From Nitrospinae bacterium RIFCSPLOWO2_12_FULL_45_22 (lineage in GTDB: Bacteria > 2-12-FULL-45-22): a stretch of 33,582 nt of DNA. Location: assembly GCA_001803565.1 (NCBI GenBank), contig MHDQ01000083.1, positions 1 through 33,582 on the forward strand. Direction: 5' to 3'. The position numbers and the translations under genes are program-made. Under the pieces are notes generated by a model that saw only the letters and a program-made list of their open reading frames with translations, did not search any database and was not told the origin of the DNA. Position 1 is the stretch's first letter. Every line of letters starts with the position of its first letter. Below are positions 18,074-27,482 of the stretch, piece by piece.

Positions 18074-19348
18074 ATGACGGTATTATTAGTGGGTTTAAGC
18101 CATAAGACTGCTCCGGTAGAGATAAGGGAAAAACTGGCTTTTTCTGAAAGAAGTCTAAAGAGTTCCTTTGCCTATTTAAACAATTATCCAGAACTAAAAG
18201 AAAAAGTCATCCTGTCTACCTGTAACCGAGTGGAACTCTATGCCGAGGCTAAAGAGCTAGAAGCTGCCGTTCAATCTATAAAAAACTTCCTGGCTTCCTA
18301 TCATAATATTTCCCTGGGAGAGTTTGAAAAATATCTTTATTCCCTCTATCATCAAGAGGCCATAACCCACCTCTTCCGCGTATCATCCAGCATGGATTCT
18401 ATGATTGTAGGAGAACCTCAGATACTGGGGCAGGTAAAGGATGCTTATTTATTGGCAAGAGAGGCCAATGCTACTGGTATAGTCCTCAACCAGGTTTTTG
18501 AAAAGGCCTTCTCGGTGGCTAAATTAATCCGTACTGAGACCCGTATCTGTGAAAGCGCTGTTTCCGTCAGTTTTGCTGCAGTAGAACTGGCTAAGAAAAT
18601 ATTTGGGGAGTTGAGAGGCAAAACTGTCTTACTCATAGGGGCTGGAGAGATGGCGGAATTGGCCGCTCGACATCTATCAAACCAAGGCGTAGAAACAATA
18701 CTGGTTGCTAATAGAACGTTTGACCGGGCACAGGAGTTGGCTAATGAGATGGGGGGGAAAGCAGTGAGGTTTGATGGACTAGAGAAAGAATTGCCCCATA
18801 CGGATATTGTTATTAGTTCTACCGCCGCACCCCATTATATCATGGGCAAAAACCTGATAGCTAATATCCTCAAAGCCCGTAAGAATAGGCCCATGTTCTT
18901 TATAGATATTGCCGTACCCAGGAATATAGACCCGGCTATTAACGAAATTGATAATGTTTATCTATATGATATTGACGACTTACATAATGTAGTTGAGGCT
19001 AACCTCAAGGAAAGAGAAAAAGAAGCCCTGAGAGGAGAAGAAATAATCAGAAAAGAAACCCTGAACCTTATCCGGTGGTTAGAAACCCTAAATGCGGTTC
19101 CTACGATAAAGCTCTTGCGGGATAAGGCGGAGAGAATAAGAAGCCAGGAGATAGAAAAAACCCTTAGGCGATTGAATCATCTCTCTGAAAAGGATAAAGA
19201 AGCTATTAATGTCTTAACTATGAGTATAATTAATAAGATATTACATAACCCGATCGTAAATATAAAAAAGGAAATAGAGTCTCCGAACGGCTTTCAGTTA
19301 CTCGATTTAACCAAACGCCTCTTTGATCTAGAAGGGAATCTGGACTGA
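18074..19348 (+). CDS. hemA: Glutamyl-tRNA reductase
   Basis: VGLSHKTAPVEIREKLAF, LSTCNRVELYA, SMIVGEPQILGQVKDAY, IGAGEMAELAARHL. Confidence 0.96.
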   Translation: MTVLLVGLSHKTAPVEIREKLAFSERSLKSSFAYLNNYPELKEKVILSTCNRVELYAEAKELEAAVQSIKNFLASYHNISLGEFEKYLYSLYHQEAITHLFRVSSSMDSMIVGEPQILGQVKDAYLLAREANATGIVLNQVFEKAFSVAKLIRTETRICESAVSVSFAAVELAKKIFGELRGKTVLLIGAGEMAELAARHLSNQGVETILVANRTFDRAQELANEMGGKAVRFDGLEKELPHTDIVISSTAAPHYIMGKNLIANILKARKNRPMFFIDIAVPRNIDPAINEIDNVYLYDIDDLHNVVEANLKEREKEALRGEEIIRKETLNLIRWLETLNAVPTIKLLRDKAERIRSQEIEKTLRRLNHLSEKDKEAINVLTMSIINKILHNPIVNIKKEIESPNGFQLLDLTKRLFDLEGNLD

Positions 19349-19357
19349 ACCACTGGT

Positions 19358-19399
19358 CATTAGTCAATGGTCATTAAAACAAATGACAGATGACTAATG
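19358..19399. repeat. Foldback of CATTAGTCA/GTCATT words
   Basis: CATTAGTCAatgGTCATTaaaacaAATGACagaTGACTAATG; imperfect hairpin in the hemA-hemC gap. Confidence 0.5.
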
Positions 19400-19415
19400 G
19401 ATAATTTAGGCTAAA

Positions 19416-20339
19416 ATGAAAAAAGTTATAAAGATCGGCACTAGAAGGAGTGCCCTGGCATTACAGCAGGCCCATTGGGTAAGAGAAAGGCTTTGTCTCC
19501 TCGATAAAGACCTGGATATCCAGCTAGTAAAAATAAGAACTAAAGGGGATAAGCTCCTGGATGCCCCATTAGCTAAGATTGGTGGGAAAGGGCTCTTTGT
19601 TAAAGAAATAGAAGAAGCCCTGCTAGAGGGCTATATAGACCTCGCAGTCCATAGTATGAAAGACCTGCCTACAGACTTGCCACCAGGGTTGATTATTGGG
19701 GCTATCCCGGTTAGGGAAGATCCGCGGGATGTCCTAATTACTACTTCAACCCCTTCTTTCAGAGATTTAAGAGAGAGGGCCCGGTTAGGGACTAGTAGCC
19801 TGCGGCGTAAAGCCCAACTCCTCCATTATCGGCCTGATTTAGAGATCATACCTATTAGGGGCAACCTGGATACCCGTATCAGAAAGCTGGAGCCTGAAAA
19901 GCTAGATGGTATTGTGGTAGCAGGGGCGGGCTTAATTCGGATGGGCTGGAGGGATAAGATTGTTGAATTTCTTGATCCGGGAATCTGCCTACCCGCCCCG
20001 GGGCAAGGGGCACTTGCTATAGAGATTCGGGAAGATTCTTGGGAAGAGCTGTCCCTCCTTCATTCCCTGAATGATCTAGATACTTGCCTGGCAGTTACGG
20101 CAGAGAGGGCTTTTTTGAAAGGACTGGGTGGTGGTTGCCAGATCCCTATAGCAGCCTTAGGGGAAATTAGGGGTCCTGAACTTCATCTAACCGGCGTGGT
20201 AAGCAGTCCGGAGGGAGACATCTTTCGGCGTGAGGTAATCACCGATAACAAAGAGGGTTCCGAAAGGCTCGGTTTAACCTTGGCAGAAAGAATTCTTGAT
20301 AAGGCAATAGCAGAAGTCCTGGCGAAGATCTCTTCCTAA
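19416..20339 (+). CDS. hemC: Hydroxymethylbilane synthase
   Basis: IGTRRSALALQQAHWV, IDLAVHSMKDLPTDLPPGL, LGTSSLRRKAQLL, IRGNLDTRIRKL, GGGCQIPIAA. Confidence 0.96.
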   Translation: MKKVIKIGTRRSALALQQAHWVRERLCLLDKDLDIQLVKIRTKGDKLLDAPLAKIGGKGLFVKEIEEALLEGYIDLAVHSMKDLPTDLPPGLIIGAIPVREDPRDVLITTSTPSFRDLRERARLGTSSLRRKAQLLHYRPDLEIIPIRGNLDTRIRKLEPEKLDGIVVAGAGLIRMGWRDKIVEFLDPGICLPAPGQGALAIEIREDSWEELSLLHSLNDLDTCLAVTAERAFLKGLGGGCQIPIAALGEIRGPELHLTGVVSSPEGDIFRREVITDNKEGSERLGLTLAERILDKAIAEVLAKISS

Positions 20340-20474
20340 TAATAACCGCAAACCAGACATAAAATACAGTAAGGAGTGAGTAGTGAACCGTGAGGAGTTA
20401 ACACCTTACTGCTCACTCTTTGCGCTATTTTTAACCCGGTTAACTGAACCCCGTGAACTGTTACTAATCACGGT

Positions 20475-21116
20475 TTAAGTAGGTTGCGAAGGAGAGGGAT
20501 TAGTAGTAGTTCCTTTAAAGAATATCTCTACTAGGGCAGAGGCTTTTGGTGTTAAAGAGCCTTTCTTTTTGTCGGAAGTAAGCCAGTAAATGATGATAGA
20601 GTTTAACATACCTAGAAGGGCATAAGAGGCTTCCCTGGGATTAAGTCCTTTTAGTTCTCCTCGTTTAATACCCCCTTCAATAATTTCGGCTATCATATCA
20701 ACATATTTTAAGTAAATCTTATGTACCTCATTTCCTATTTCATCTCGTGCAACCCCTTCAAATGCGGCTCGTTGCGTAAGGAAGATTTTAAAAAAATTGC
20801 TATTCTTCTCAAAAAACGATAGATGGGCATTGATCAACGAGGTTATCTTCTCTTCCAAACTTCCCCTGACATTGGCCAACTCTTTCCCGATAAATTGAAA
20901 AAGTTCCTCACTCTTTTCTTCAATTACCGTCAGATAAAGGTCAGCCTTATTTTTAAAGAAGTTATAAAGAGTTCCAGTAGCAAACTCTGCAATCTGGGCA
21001 ATTTCAGCCATAGTTGATTTATGAAAACCTTTTTTAGAAAAGATTAGCTCTGCTGCCCTCAGTACCGCCGAACGTCTCTCACGATACTCCCTTTCTTTAC
21101 GACCCACTCTTCTCAT
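20475..21116 (-). CDS. TetR/AcrR family transcriptional regulator
   Basis: RRSAVLRAAELIFSKKGFHKSTMAEIAQIAEFATGTLYNFFKNKADLYL. Confidence 0.93.
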   Translation of the reverse strand: MRRVGRKEREYRERRSAVLRAAELIFSKKGFHKSTMAEIAQIAEFATGTLYNFFKNKADLYLTVIEEKSEELFQFIGKELANVRGSLEEKITSLINAHLSFFEKNSNFFKIFLTQRAAFEGVARDEIGNEVHKIYLKYVDMIAEIIEGGIKRGELKGLNPREASYALLGMLNSIIIYWLTSDKKKGSLTPKASALVEIFFKGTTTNPSPSQPT

Positions 21117-21534
21117 ATCTCACCACTCCTCTACAAAATACCCCCGGCATTCTTCGTTACCCAATAAACTTTATCTATTATAAACTTTTTTATGACAAAA
21201 ACAACCCTCGCTCAACAGCTACTAGTAAGGTAACGCTACAACCGGCTAGTTAATTCTTCAATATTTTGAACAGTGATTCATAATATAAACAAATCCTCAA
21301 AAATGTCAATAGTATCTTTTGAAAAAAATGTAGCCGTTCACCGTAGAGACACAGCGGCACAAGGAGTAGACTTAAACCAGATTACGAAAAAACTTAGTTG
21401 ACAATGAGACAAATATTTATTATTTTGAACTTAATCTAATTTTAATGTAGCGGCAAAGTCTTGTCTTTATCTGAAAACCATTCATTAATAAATATTCGCT
21501 CTGGATTAAGGATTAAAGAAAGGAGAAGGTCTTA

Positions 21535-21828
21535 ATGACGGTAAAAATCCATATCCCCACTCCCTTACAGCCTCTGACCAATAATCAAGCTGCGGTGGAA
21601 GTTCAGGGGAAGACCATAAAGGAGGTGTTGTTAGAGTTAGAGCACCAGTTCCCTGAGGTAAGGAAGAGGCTTTATGACGATAATGGTAACCTGCGGCGTT
21701 TCATTAATATCTATATTAACGAAGAGGACATAAGATTCTTAAATGGACCGGACACAGAAGTTAATGACAATGATGAGATCTCTATCATCCCTGCCATAGC
21801 TGGCGGTAAAGAAAGATTTGCACTTTAA
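21535..21828 (+). CDS. MoaD/ThiS family ubiquitin-like protein with C-terminal extension after GG
   Basis: 97 aa; beta-grasp pattern ending EISIIPAIAGG followed by KERFAL*. Confidence 0.88.
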   Translation: MTVKIHIPTPLQPLTNNQAAVEVQGKTIKEVLLELEHQFPEVRKRLYDDNGNLRRFINIYINEEDIRFLNGPDTEVNDNDEISIIPAIAGGKERFAL

Positions 21829-21833
21829 CAAAA

Positions 21834-23129
21834 TTACCGTCCCTTCTCTTTTTCCCCAATGGCATTTATGGGTAACTCGATAGTGAAGGTGGTACCTATA
21901 CCTTGTTGGCTTTCTACCCAGATCTTTCCTTTATGCTTTTCAATTATACTATAACTAATACTTAGACCTAACCCCACACCCTCACCTCTGGCCTTGGTAG
22001 TGAAGAAAGGGTCGAATATCTTGTTTATAAATTTTTTAGGGATACCCTTTCCATTATCTCTGATAGAGGTTATTACTTTATCACCCTGGGGACAAGTAGT
22101 AATCCAGACATCGCCTTTGCCCGGGATAGCCTCACCTGCATTGGCCAAAAGATTCATAAACACCTGGTTTAGATGGCTAGCATATCCCATTATTTTAGGT
22201 ATATTGCCGTAATTTTTATGTAGAGTAATCCTATGTTTGTAAAGGTGGGACAGGAGGGCAAGGGTATTTTCCATACATCCGTGGATATCTACCTCATGAG
22301 GTTCCTTCTCATCTCTCCGGGAAAAACTCCTCAGGTTCCAGACTAGTTCCTTGGTACGTTCTGCCCCATCATAGAAAGCCTGAATCAGTTTATCTAAATC
22401 CTTTAGGATGAAGTCCAGTTCAACCTCGTTCTTGGTCTTCTCGATCAACTCTACGTCGGCTCTATTAGAAGGGATAGTTATGGAATAAAACTGTAGCACC
22501 CGCTTTAGTCTATTAATATAATCTCGGAGATGATCCAGGTTACTATAGATGAAATTTATCGGGTTATTCAGCTCATGGGCTACCCCGGCGACTAGCTGCC
22601 CCAGAGAAGCCATCTTTTCCGCATGAATCAACTGGGCTTGAGTATTCCTTAGCTTCTTGTAAGCCCTTTTTAATTTATTCTCTGTCTTGATCCGTAAATT
22701 TAGATAGACCCTGGCCAATTGGTCTTTCCCTACTCCCAGGACATGGTTGGCAATCTTTAGCAGCTTAGGGATATCCTGGTTAGGGGCGTCTTGCATAACA
22801 CTGTGCCAGACATTTTCTTCCAAAACTTTAAAGGCGGTCAAGGTCTCATCCAGCTTATAGCCTTGCAAAGACCTCTCCCCAGAAATCTTGCTCATATAAG
22901 ATAAGAAAGGGGCTATCTCATTTTCTCTGATGGAAGCCAGAAAGGCATCCAAAAAGGCATTACCTCGTTTATAAACTTCATCAAACTCTAATAATTTATA
23001 ATGCTTAAGCTTCCGTACCTCATTAACAAAATTTAGGGCAATCTGTTCGCTCTTCGCTTCTACTATACCTGCCAATAATCGATTCATAACCAGATCCTCT
23101 GAGATATTACTGCCTCGGTTCATTTTCAC
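21834..23129 (-). CDS. Soluble sensor histidine kinase (possible RsbRD-like N-terminal domain)
   Basis: MASLGQLVAGVAHELNNPINFI, FMNLLANAGEAI, IRDNGKGIPKKFINKIFDPFFTTKARGEGVGLGLSISYSIIEKHKGKI; no TM segments. Confidence 0.92.
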   Translation of the reverse strand: MKMNRGSNISEDLVMNRLLAGIVEAKSEQIALNFVNEVRKLKHYKLLEFDEVYKRGNAFLDAFLASIRENEIAPFLSYMSKISGERSLQGYKLDETLTAFKVLEENVWHSVMQDAPNQDIPKLLKIANHVLGVGKDQLARVYLNLRIKTENKLKRAYKKLRNTQAQLIHAEKMASLGQLVAGVAHELNNPINFIYSNLDHLRDYINRLKRVLQFYSITIPSNRADVELIEKTKNEVELDFILKDLDKLIQAFYDGAERTKELVWNLRSFSRRDEKEPHEVDIHGCMENTLALLSHLYKHRITLHKNYGNIPKIMGYASHLNQVFMNLLANAGEAIPGKGDVWITTCPQGDKVITSIRDNGKGIPKKFINKIFDPFFTTKARGEGVGLGLSISYSIIEKHKGKIWVESQQGIGTTFTIELPINAIGEKEKGR

Positions 23130-23354
23130 AACACCATGCCAATCCTTTTCCCCCTAGTTCTTCAAATACCATCTACTACTAACTATATTTGGTATTCAGG
23201 GTAGCAATTTTTGCCACCCATAACTGAGGGATTACAAGAAATATTTGACTTTTTATTATATCATAGTTTACAAATAGAGGAGGTTATTTCCCAACGGTAA
23301 TTTCTAGGTTAGAATGTCTTTGGTTTGGTGAATACTTACGATTGAAGTATTGTC

Positions 23355-23873
23355 ATGAGGCGCTTGAAGCTAGATCTCCATACCCATTGTTTTGAATTGA
23401 TACGGTACTCAGAGATAAGTATCAATTTTATAGCTAAATTAGTTGCAAGTATTAAGGCCAAGGGATTGGATGGTATTGCTATCACAGAACATCATAATAG
23501 TGATTATGGCTATAAAGTAAAAGAGATAGTGAAGCATAGTTTCTCTAGTGAGGTTCTTATTATACCTGGGCAGGAGATTAATGTCTGGCCAGTGCAGATT
23601 GTAGAACTTTACCTGGATGATACAATAACCTTTCGCTTTTTAGCTCATCCAGGGTATCCTGGCGATTATTACGATGGTATGGCAGACTTGCATGGTATAG
23701 AACTATACAACCCTTTGCATGACTGGCATATAGATAAACAGAAAGTTAAAGAAATAGCCCATAAGTACCAACTCCTCCTCCTGGCCAATAGTGATGCCCA
23801 CAATATTGACGACATCGGCTCATATTATACTGAGCTTTTCCTGGAGGATTTAATCTCTCGCGCGAAGGGGTAA
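23355..23873 (+). CDS. PHP domain-containing protein (3' end possibly frameshifted)
   Basis: LKLDLHTHCFE, GLDGIAITEHHNSDYGY, LLANSDAHNIDDIG. Confidence 0.88.
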   Translation: MRRLKLDLHTHCFELIRYSEISINFIAKLVASIKAKGLDGIAITEHHNSDYGYKVKEIVKHSFSSEVLIIPGQEINVWPVQIVELYLDDTITFRFLAHPGYPGDYYDGMADLHGIELYNPLHDWHIDKQKVKEIAHKYQLLLLANSDAHNIDDIGSYYTELFLEDLISRAKG

Positions 23874-24068
23874 AGACTTACCAGCGGATATTTGCTGGTG
23901 TGATCCTCATTGTCCTAAACAAAGGAAAAGAGGAATTCTCAAAAAAATCTTGAAAAAGCTCCCTACCTATGATAAAGAAGTATTCTATTTTAGTACTGAT
24001 TTTCTACTATTTTCTGGACGATATATTTTAAGTAAGCATTCGCCCGGGTAACCTTTCACTGCCACAAA

Positions 24069-24122
24069 GGCACAAAGACCCCAAGAAAGCGTAAAACGCA
24101 AAGCTAAAGGTGCAAAGCTGAG
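24069..24122 (+). repeat. CAAAG-family repeat, copy 1 (54 nt)
   Basis: GGCACAAAGACCCCAAGAAAGCGTAAAACGCAAAGCTAAAGGTGCAAAGCTGAG; near-identical inverted copy at 27375-27428. Confidence 0.75.
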
Positions 24123-24145
24123 GGGGCGGTTAGGGGGAGGAAGAA

Positions 24146-26098
24146 ATGGGCAGGCTAAGGGCTGTTTTTTGCCAATACCTACCTAAGGTGGTTCTCCTTT
24201 GTGCGGTATTATTTAATCCTTGCTATAGCGCTGGGGCAAAAGAGGGCTCAAAGCATGATCTGTTCCCATTACTTAAAGGCCTGGAGGGGAAGGTCTCTTT
24301 CTGGGAGAAAATATTTATCCAATATAACTCTTATCAGGCAATTATCCATGACTTTAATTATCCGGAGATCATCTATGAGGTTATAGACTTTGATCCTAAC
24401 AGCCTTGATGGACGAATAAAGGCCCGAAAGATAAAAGCCGCTCAATGGAAATATAGTCAAATCCTGAGAGCTATCCATTATAAGCAATTTAAGCCCTCTC
24501 AATTAAATCATAAGGAGAGGACCATTTATCAAAAATTTCTGTATATTAAGGGTAGTAGAAAGTTTTTGTGGGCCTCCCAGAATGTCCACTGTCAGTGGGG
24601 GATAAAAGACAAGTTTGAAGAGGGCCTTATCCGCTCAGGACGCTATCAATCGTGGATGAAGAAGGTATTTGCTGAAGAGGGCCTTCCCCTGGAATTAACC
24701 TACTTACCTCATGTAGAATCTTCTTTTAACTACAAGGCATACTCCAGAGTTGGTGCTGCTGGTATCTGGCAATTTGTCCACTCTACCGGGAAACTATTTT
24801 TGCGGATAGACCCTTACATTGATGAGAGGCTGGACCCGCTTCTCTCGAGCCGGGCTGCGGCTAAACTACTAAAGAAAAATTATTATTATCTGGGCAATTG
24901 GCCCCTGGCTATAACGGCTTATAATCACGGTCTGCCTGGGATACTGAGGGCAGTAAACCGTACCGGGAGCAGTAACCTGGCGTCCATTATCGCCCGCTAC
25001 CAGAGCCCGGCCTTTGGTTATGCCTCCAAGAATTTTTATGCTGAATTTTTAGCTGCACTAAGGGTTGCTCAGGACTATAGGAGATATTTTGGCGATCTAA
25101 AGATTGAGCCCCCTTTGCAGTACCGCACGATTACTCTCCCGGACTATTTAGATATTGCCGATATTAAACGCTATTTTTCTTTAACTGACAAAGAAATAGG
25201 AACTTATAACCCCTCATTGCTCTTACCTGTCCTGGAATCGCAAGTCTATATACCTAAAGGGTTTCAGTTGAGGGTACCTATAAATATAGGTCCTGACCTG
25301 AATCAGCTCTATGCTCGAATACCTGCCCAGAAGAGATATAATCAGCCTAAAAGTCTTACCAGATACCGGGTAAAGAAAGGGGATACTTTATTATCTATCG
25401 CCAAAAACTTCAAAGTTAGCCTTAAAGGACTTAAAGAGATAAATGGGATAGGTAGATCTTCTTTTATCAGGGTAGGCCAGACTATTCGCTTGCCCCAATC
25501 TATCTCCCCAAGGGTCTCAGAGACTATTTTGGCTGCAGCCACTCCCCCGGAAAATCTGGGACGTCAAATGCCAGAAGAAAGTAATCATCCTGGCCCGGAC
25601 AAAAGGAGGAGCAAAAAAAAGGATAATCTGAAAGCCGAGATAAAGCCAATAAAACCAATGCCTATTAAAACGATAACAAATAAAAAGGGGTTTAACATGG
25701 GCTGGGTGATGGTTGAGCCCCAGGAGACTTTGGAACACTTTGCTGGCTGGTGTGATATACCGGTTCAGAAACTGCGACGCTTAAATGGACTGCGGCCCCG
25801 GCAACCTATCAAAGTGAATCAACGTATCAAGGTGATATTTTCCCGGGTGGATATAGAAGATTTCAGGAATCGCCGGTTCGAGTATCACAAGGCCCTTCAA
25901 GAGAAATTCTTAGCTAACCACCAGGTAAAGAAAACTGTTACCCATACTCTTAAAGAGAAGGAAAATGTATGGTATCTTTGCCAGAATGTCTATCAGATCC
26001 CTTACTGGCTCGTGAGGAAATATAACCCTGACAAAGATTTAGCACGACTTGATAAGGGTGATAAACTGGTTATTCCTATAATAAAAAGTATGGATTAA
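24146..26098 (+). CDS. Lytic transglycosylase with LysM repeats (MltD-like)
   Basis: SLT motif LPLELTYLPHVESSFNYKAYSRVGAAGIWQFVHSTGK; LysM YRVKKGDTLLSIAKNFKVSLKGLKEING plus two further LysM-like segments. Confidence 0.92.
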   Translation: MGRLRAVFCQYLPKVVLLCAVLFNPCYSAGAKEGSKHDLFPLLKGLEGKVSFWEKIFIQYNSYQAIIHDFNYPEIIYEVIDFDPNSLDGRIKARKIKAAQWKYSQILRAIHYKQFKPSQLNHKERTIYQKFLYIKGSRKFLWASQNVHCQWGIKDKFEEGLIRSGRYQSWMKKVFAEEGLPLELTYLPHVESSFNYKAYSRVGAAGIWQFVHSTGKLFLRIDPYIDERLDPLLSSRAAAKLLKKNYYYLGNWPLAITAYNHGLPGILRAVNRTGSSNLASIIARYQSPAFGYASKNFYAEFLAALRVAQDYRRYFGDLKIEPPLQYRTITLPDYLDIADIKRYFSLTDKEIGTYNPSLLLPVLESQVYIPKGFQLRVPINIGPDLNQLYARIPAQKRYNQPKSLTRYRVKKGDTLLSIAKNFKVSLKGLKEINGIGRSSFIRVGQTIRLPQSISPRVSETILAAATPPENLGRQMPEESNHPGPDKRRSKKKDNLKAEIKPIKPMPIKTITNKKGFNMGWVMVEPQETLEHFAGWCDIPVQKLRRLNGLRPRQPIKVNQRIKVIFSRVDIEDFRNRRFEYHKALQEKFLANHQVKKTVTHTLKEKENVWYLCQNVYQIPYWLVRKYNPDKDLARLDKGDKLVIPIIKSMD

Positions 26099-26111
26099 AG
26101 CCCTTATTAGC

Positions 26112-26305
26112 TTGACATTGTCACATTTACTGAGAGCAACCCGGCTTAACAAACTCTAAATCCCAAGCACTAAACCCTAAACAATATCAAAAGCCTAAAT
26201 CCAAATGTCAAAACCATTTTAAACTTTTGAATTTTGGTCATTTGAATTTGTTTAGGATTTAGAATTTAGGATTTATCTACCTAATGTCTAATGTGACAAT
26301 GTCAA
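26112..26305. mobile_element. MITE-like foldback element, copy 2, with 16-bp perfect TIRs
   Basis: TTGACATTGTCACATT (26112-26127) / AATGTGACAATGTCAA (26290-26305); flanked by ATTAG at 26106-26110 and 26306-26310. Confidence 0.6.
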
Positions 26306-26315
26306 ATTAGGAATC

Positions 26316-27296
26316 TTGAATAAAGTTTACCAATTAGTCTCCACTAATACAGAAACAGGCCAGAGGCTAGACCTCTTTTTAGCCAAACAGGATATCTCTT
26401 TATCCCGGGCCCAGATCCAGCGGTTGATTAGAGCAGGTAGGGTCACCGTTAATCAATCTTTGGTAAAGGCCCACCATAAACTCAAAGAAGGAGACCAGAT
26501 AGAGGTAGTCGTCCCTCCACCCACGGAATCAAAGATCCAGTCAGAACCTATACCCCTGGATATTGTTTATGAAGATGATTCCTTGCTGGTGATAAATAAG
26601 ACCTGGGGAATGGTGGTGCATCCAGCGGCCGGGAATTATACCGGGACTTTAGTAAATGCCTTATTATTTCACTGCCACGACCTGTCAGGGATCGGGGGGC
26701 AAGAGAGGCCCGGGATCGTCCATCGGCTGGATAAGGATACCTCCGGGTTATTGGTAGTGGCCAAGGATGATTATACCCATCAGCAACTGGCTAAGCAATG
26801 GCAAAAACGGACTATAAAACGGGAATATCTGGCCTTAGTCAAAGGAGAAATGCTTAAAGACCAGGGAGAGATAAATATACCCATTGGCCGCCATCCCTTG
26901 CACCGGAAGAAAATGTGGCCTAATAGGATAAAGGGGAGACCCGCTATTACTCTATATCGAGTACAGGAACGTTTCAGAGACTTTACCTTGCTTAAAATCG
27001 TTCTAAAAACCGGTAGGACCCACCAGATCCGCGCCCATATGGCTTACCTGAAATATCCTATCGTGGGCGATCTGGTCTATGGCAGGAAACTGGTAATAAA
27101 GGACTATTCGCCAGAGTTACAAGAAAAGATTAAGGGATTAAAAGGACAGGCCCTACATGCTGCTACTTTAGGTTTTATCCATCCTAAGAGAGGGGAATAT
27201 ATGGAATTCCATGCCCCTTTACCCGATGAGTTCCAGGAACTATTGATGGCTTTAAGGAGGGAGAGGCTTTCAGTAAGTCAGGTTCTATTTTTGTAA
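26316..27296 (+). CDS. rluD: RluA/RluD family 23S rRNA pseudouridine synthase
   Basis: [32 protein letters not shown] (S4), [45 protein letters not shown] start. Confidence 0.94.
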   Translation: MNKVYQLVSTNTETGQRLDLFLAKQDISLSRAQIQRLIRAGRVTVNQSLVKAHHKLKEGDQIEVVVPPPTESKIQSEPIPLDIVYEDDSLLVINKTWGMVVHPAAGNYTGTLVNALLFHCHDLSGIGGQERPGIVHRLDKDTSGLLVVAKDDYTHQQLAKQWQKRTIKREYLALVKGEMLKDQGEINIPIGRHPLHRKKMWPNRIKGRPAITLYRVQERFRDFTLLKIVLKTGRTHQIRAHMAYLKYPIVGDLVYGRKLVIKDYSPELQEKIKGLKGQALHAATLGFIHPKRGEYMEFHAPLPDEFQELLMALRRERLSVSQVLFL

Positions 27297-27297
27297 C

Positions 27298-27440
27298 CGT
27301 TCAGCCACCAAGACACTAAGGCACTAATAGGCTCAAAACGTAAAGCGCAAAGTGCAAAACTAAAGTAATTATTCCTCAGCTTTGCACCTTTAGCTTTACG
27401 TTTTACGCTTTCTTGGGGTCTTCGTGCCATAGTGGCACGA
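27298..27440. repeat. CAAAG-family foldback; right arm (27375-27428) is an inverted copy of 24069-24122
   Basis: Left arm gccaccaagacactaaggcac...aaaacgtaaagcgcaaagtgcaaaactaaag faces right arm ctcagctttgcacctttagctttacgttttacgctttcttggggtcttcgtgcc. Confidence 0.7.
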
Positions 27441-27482
27441 TAAAGCTTGCCTATTTTTTCGAAGGAGAGGAGGAAGGGAAAA

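Noticed and set aside
24069-24122. CRISPR-like array because of repeated CAAAG words
   Set aside because: Units are short, variable and lack regular spacers; no cas genes in the window
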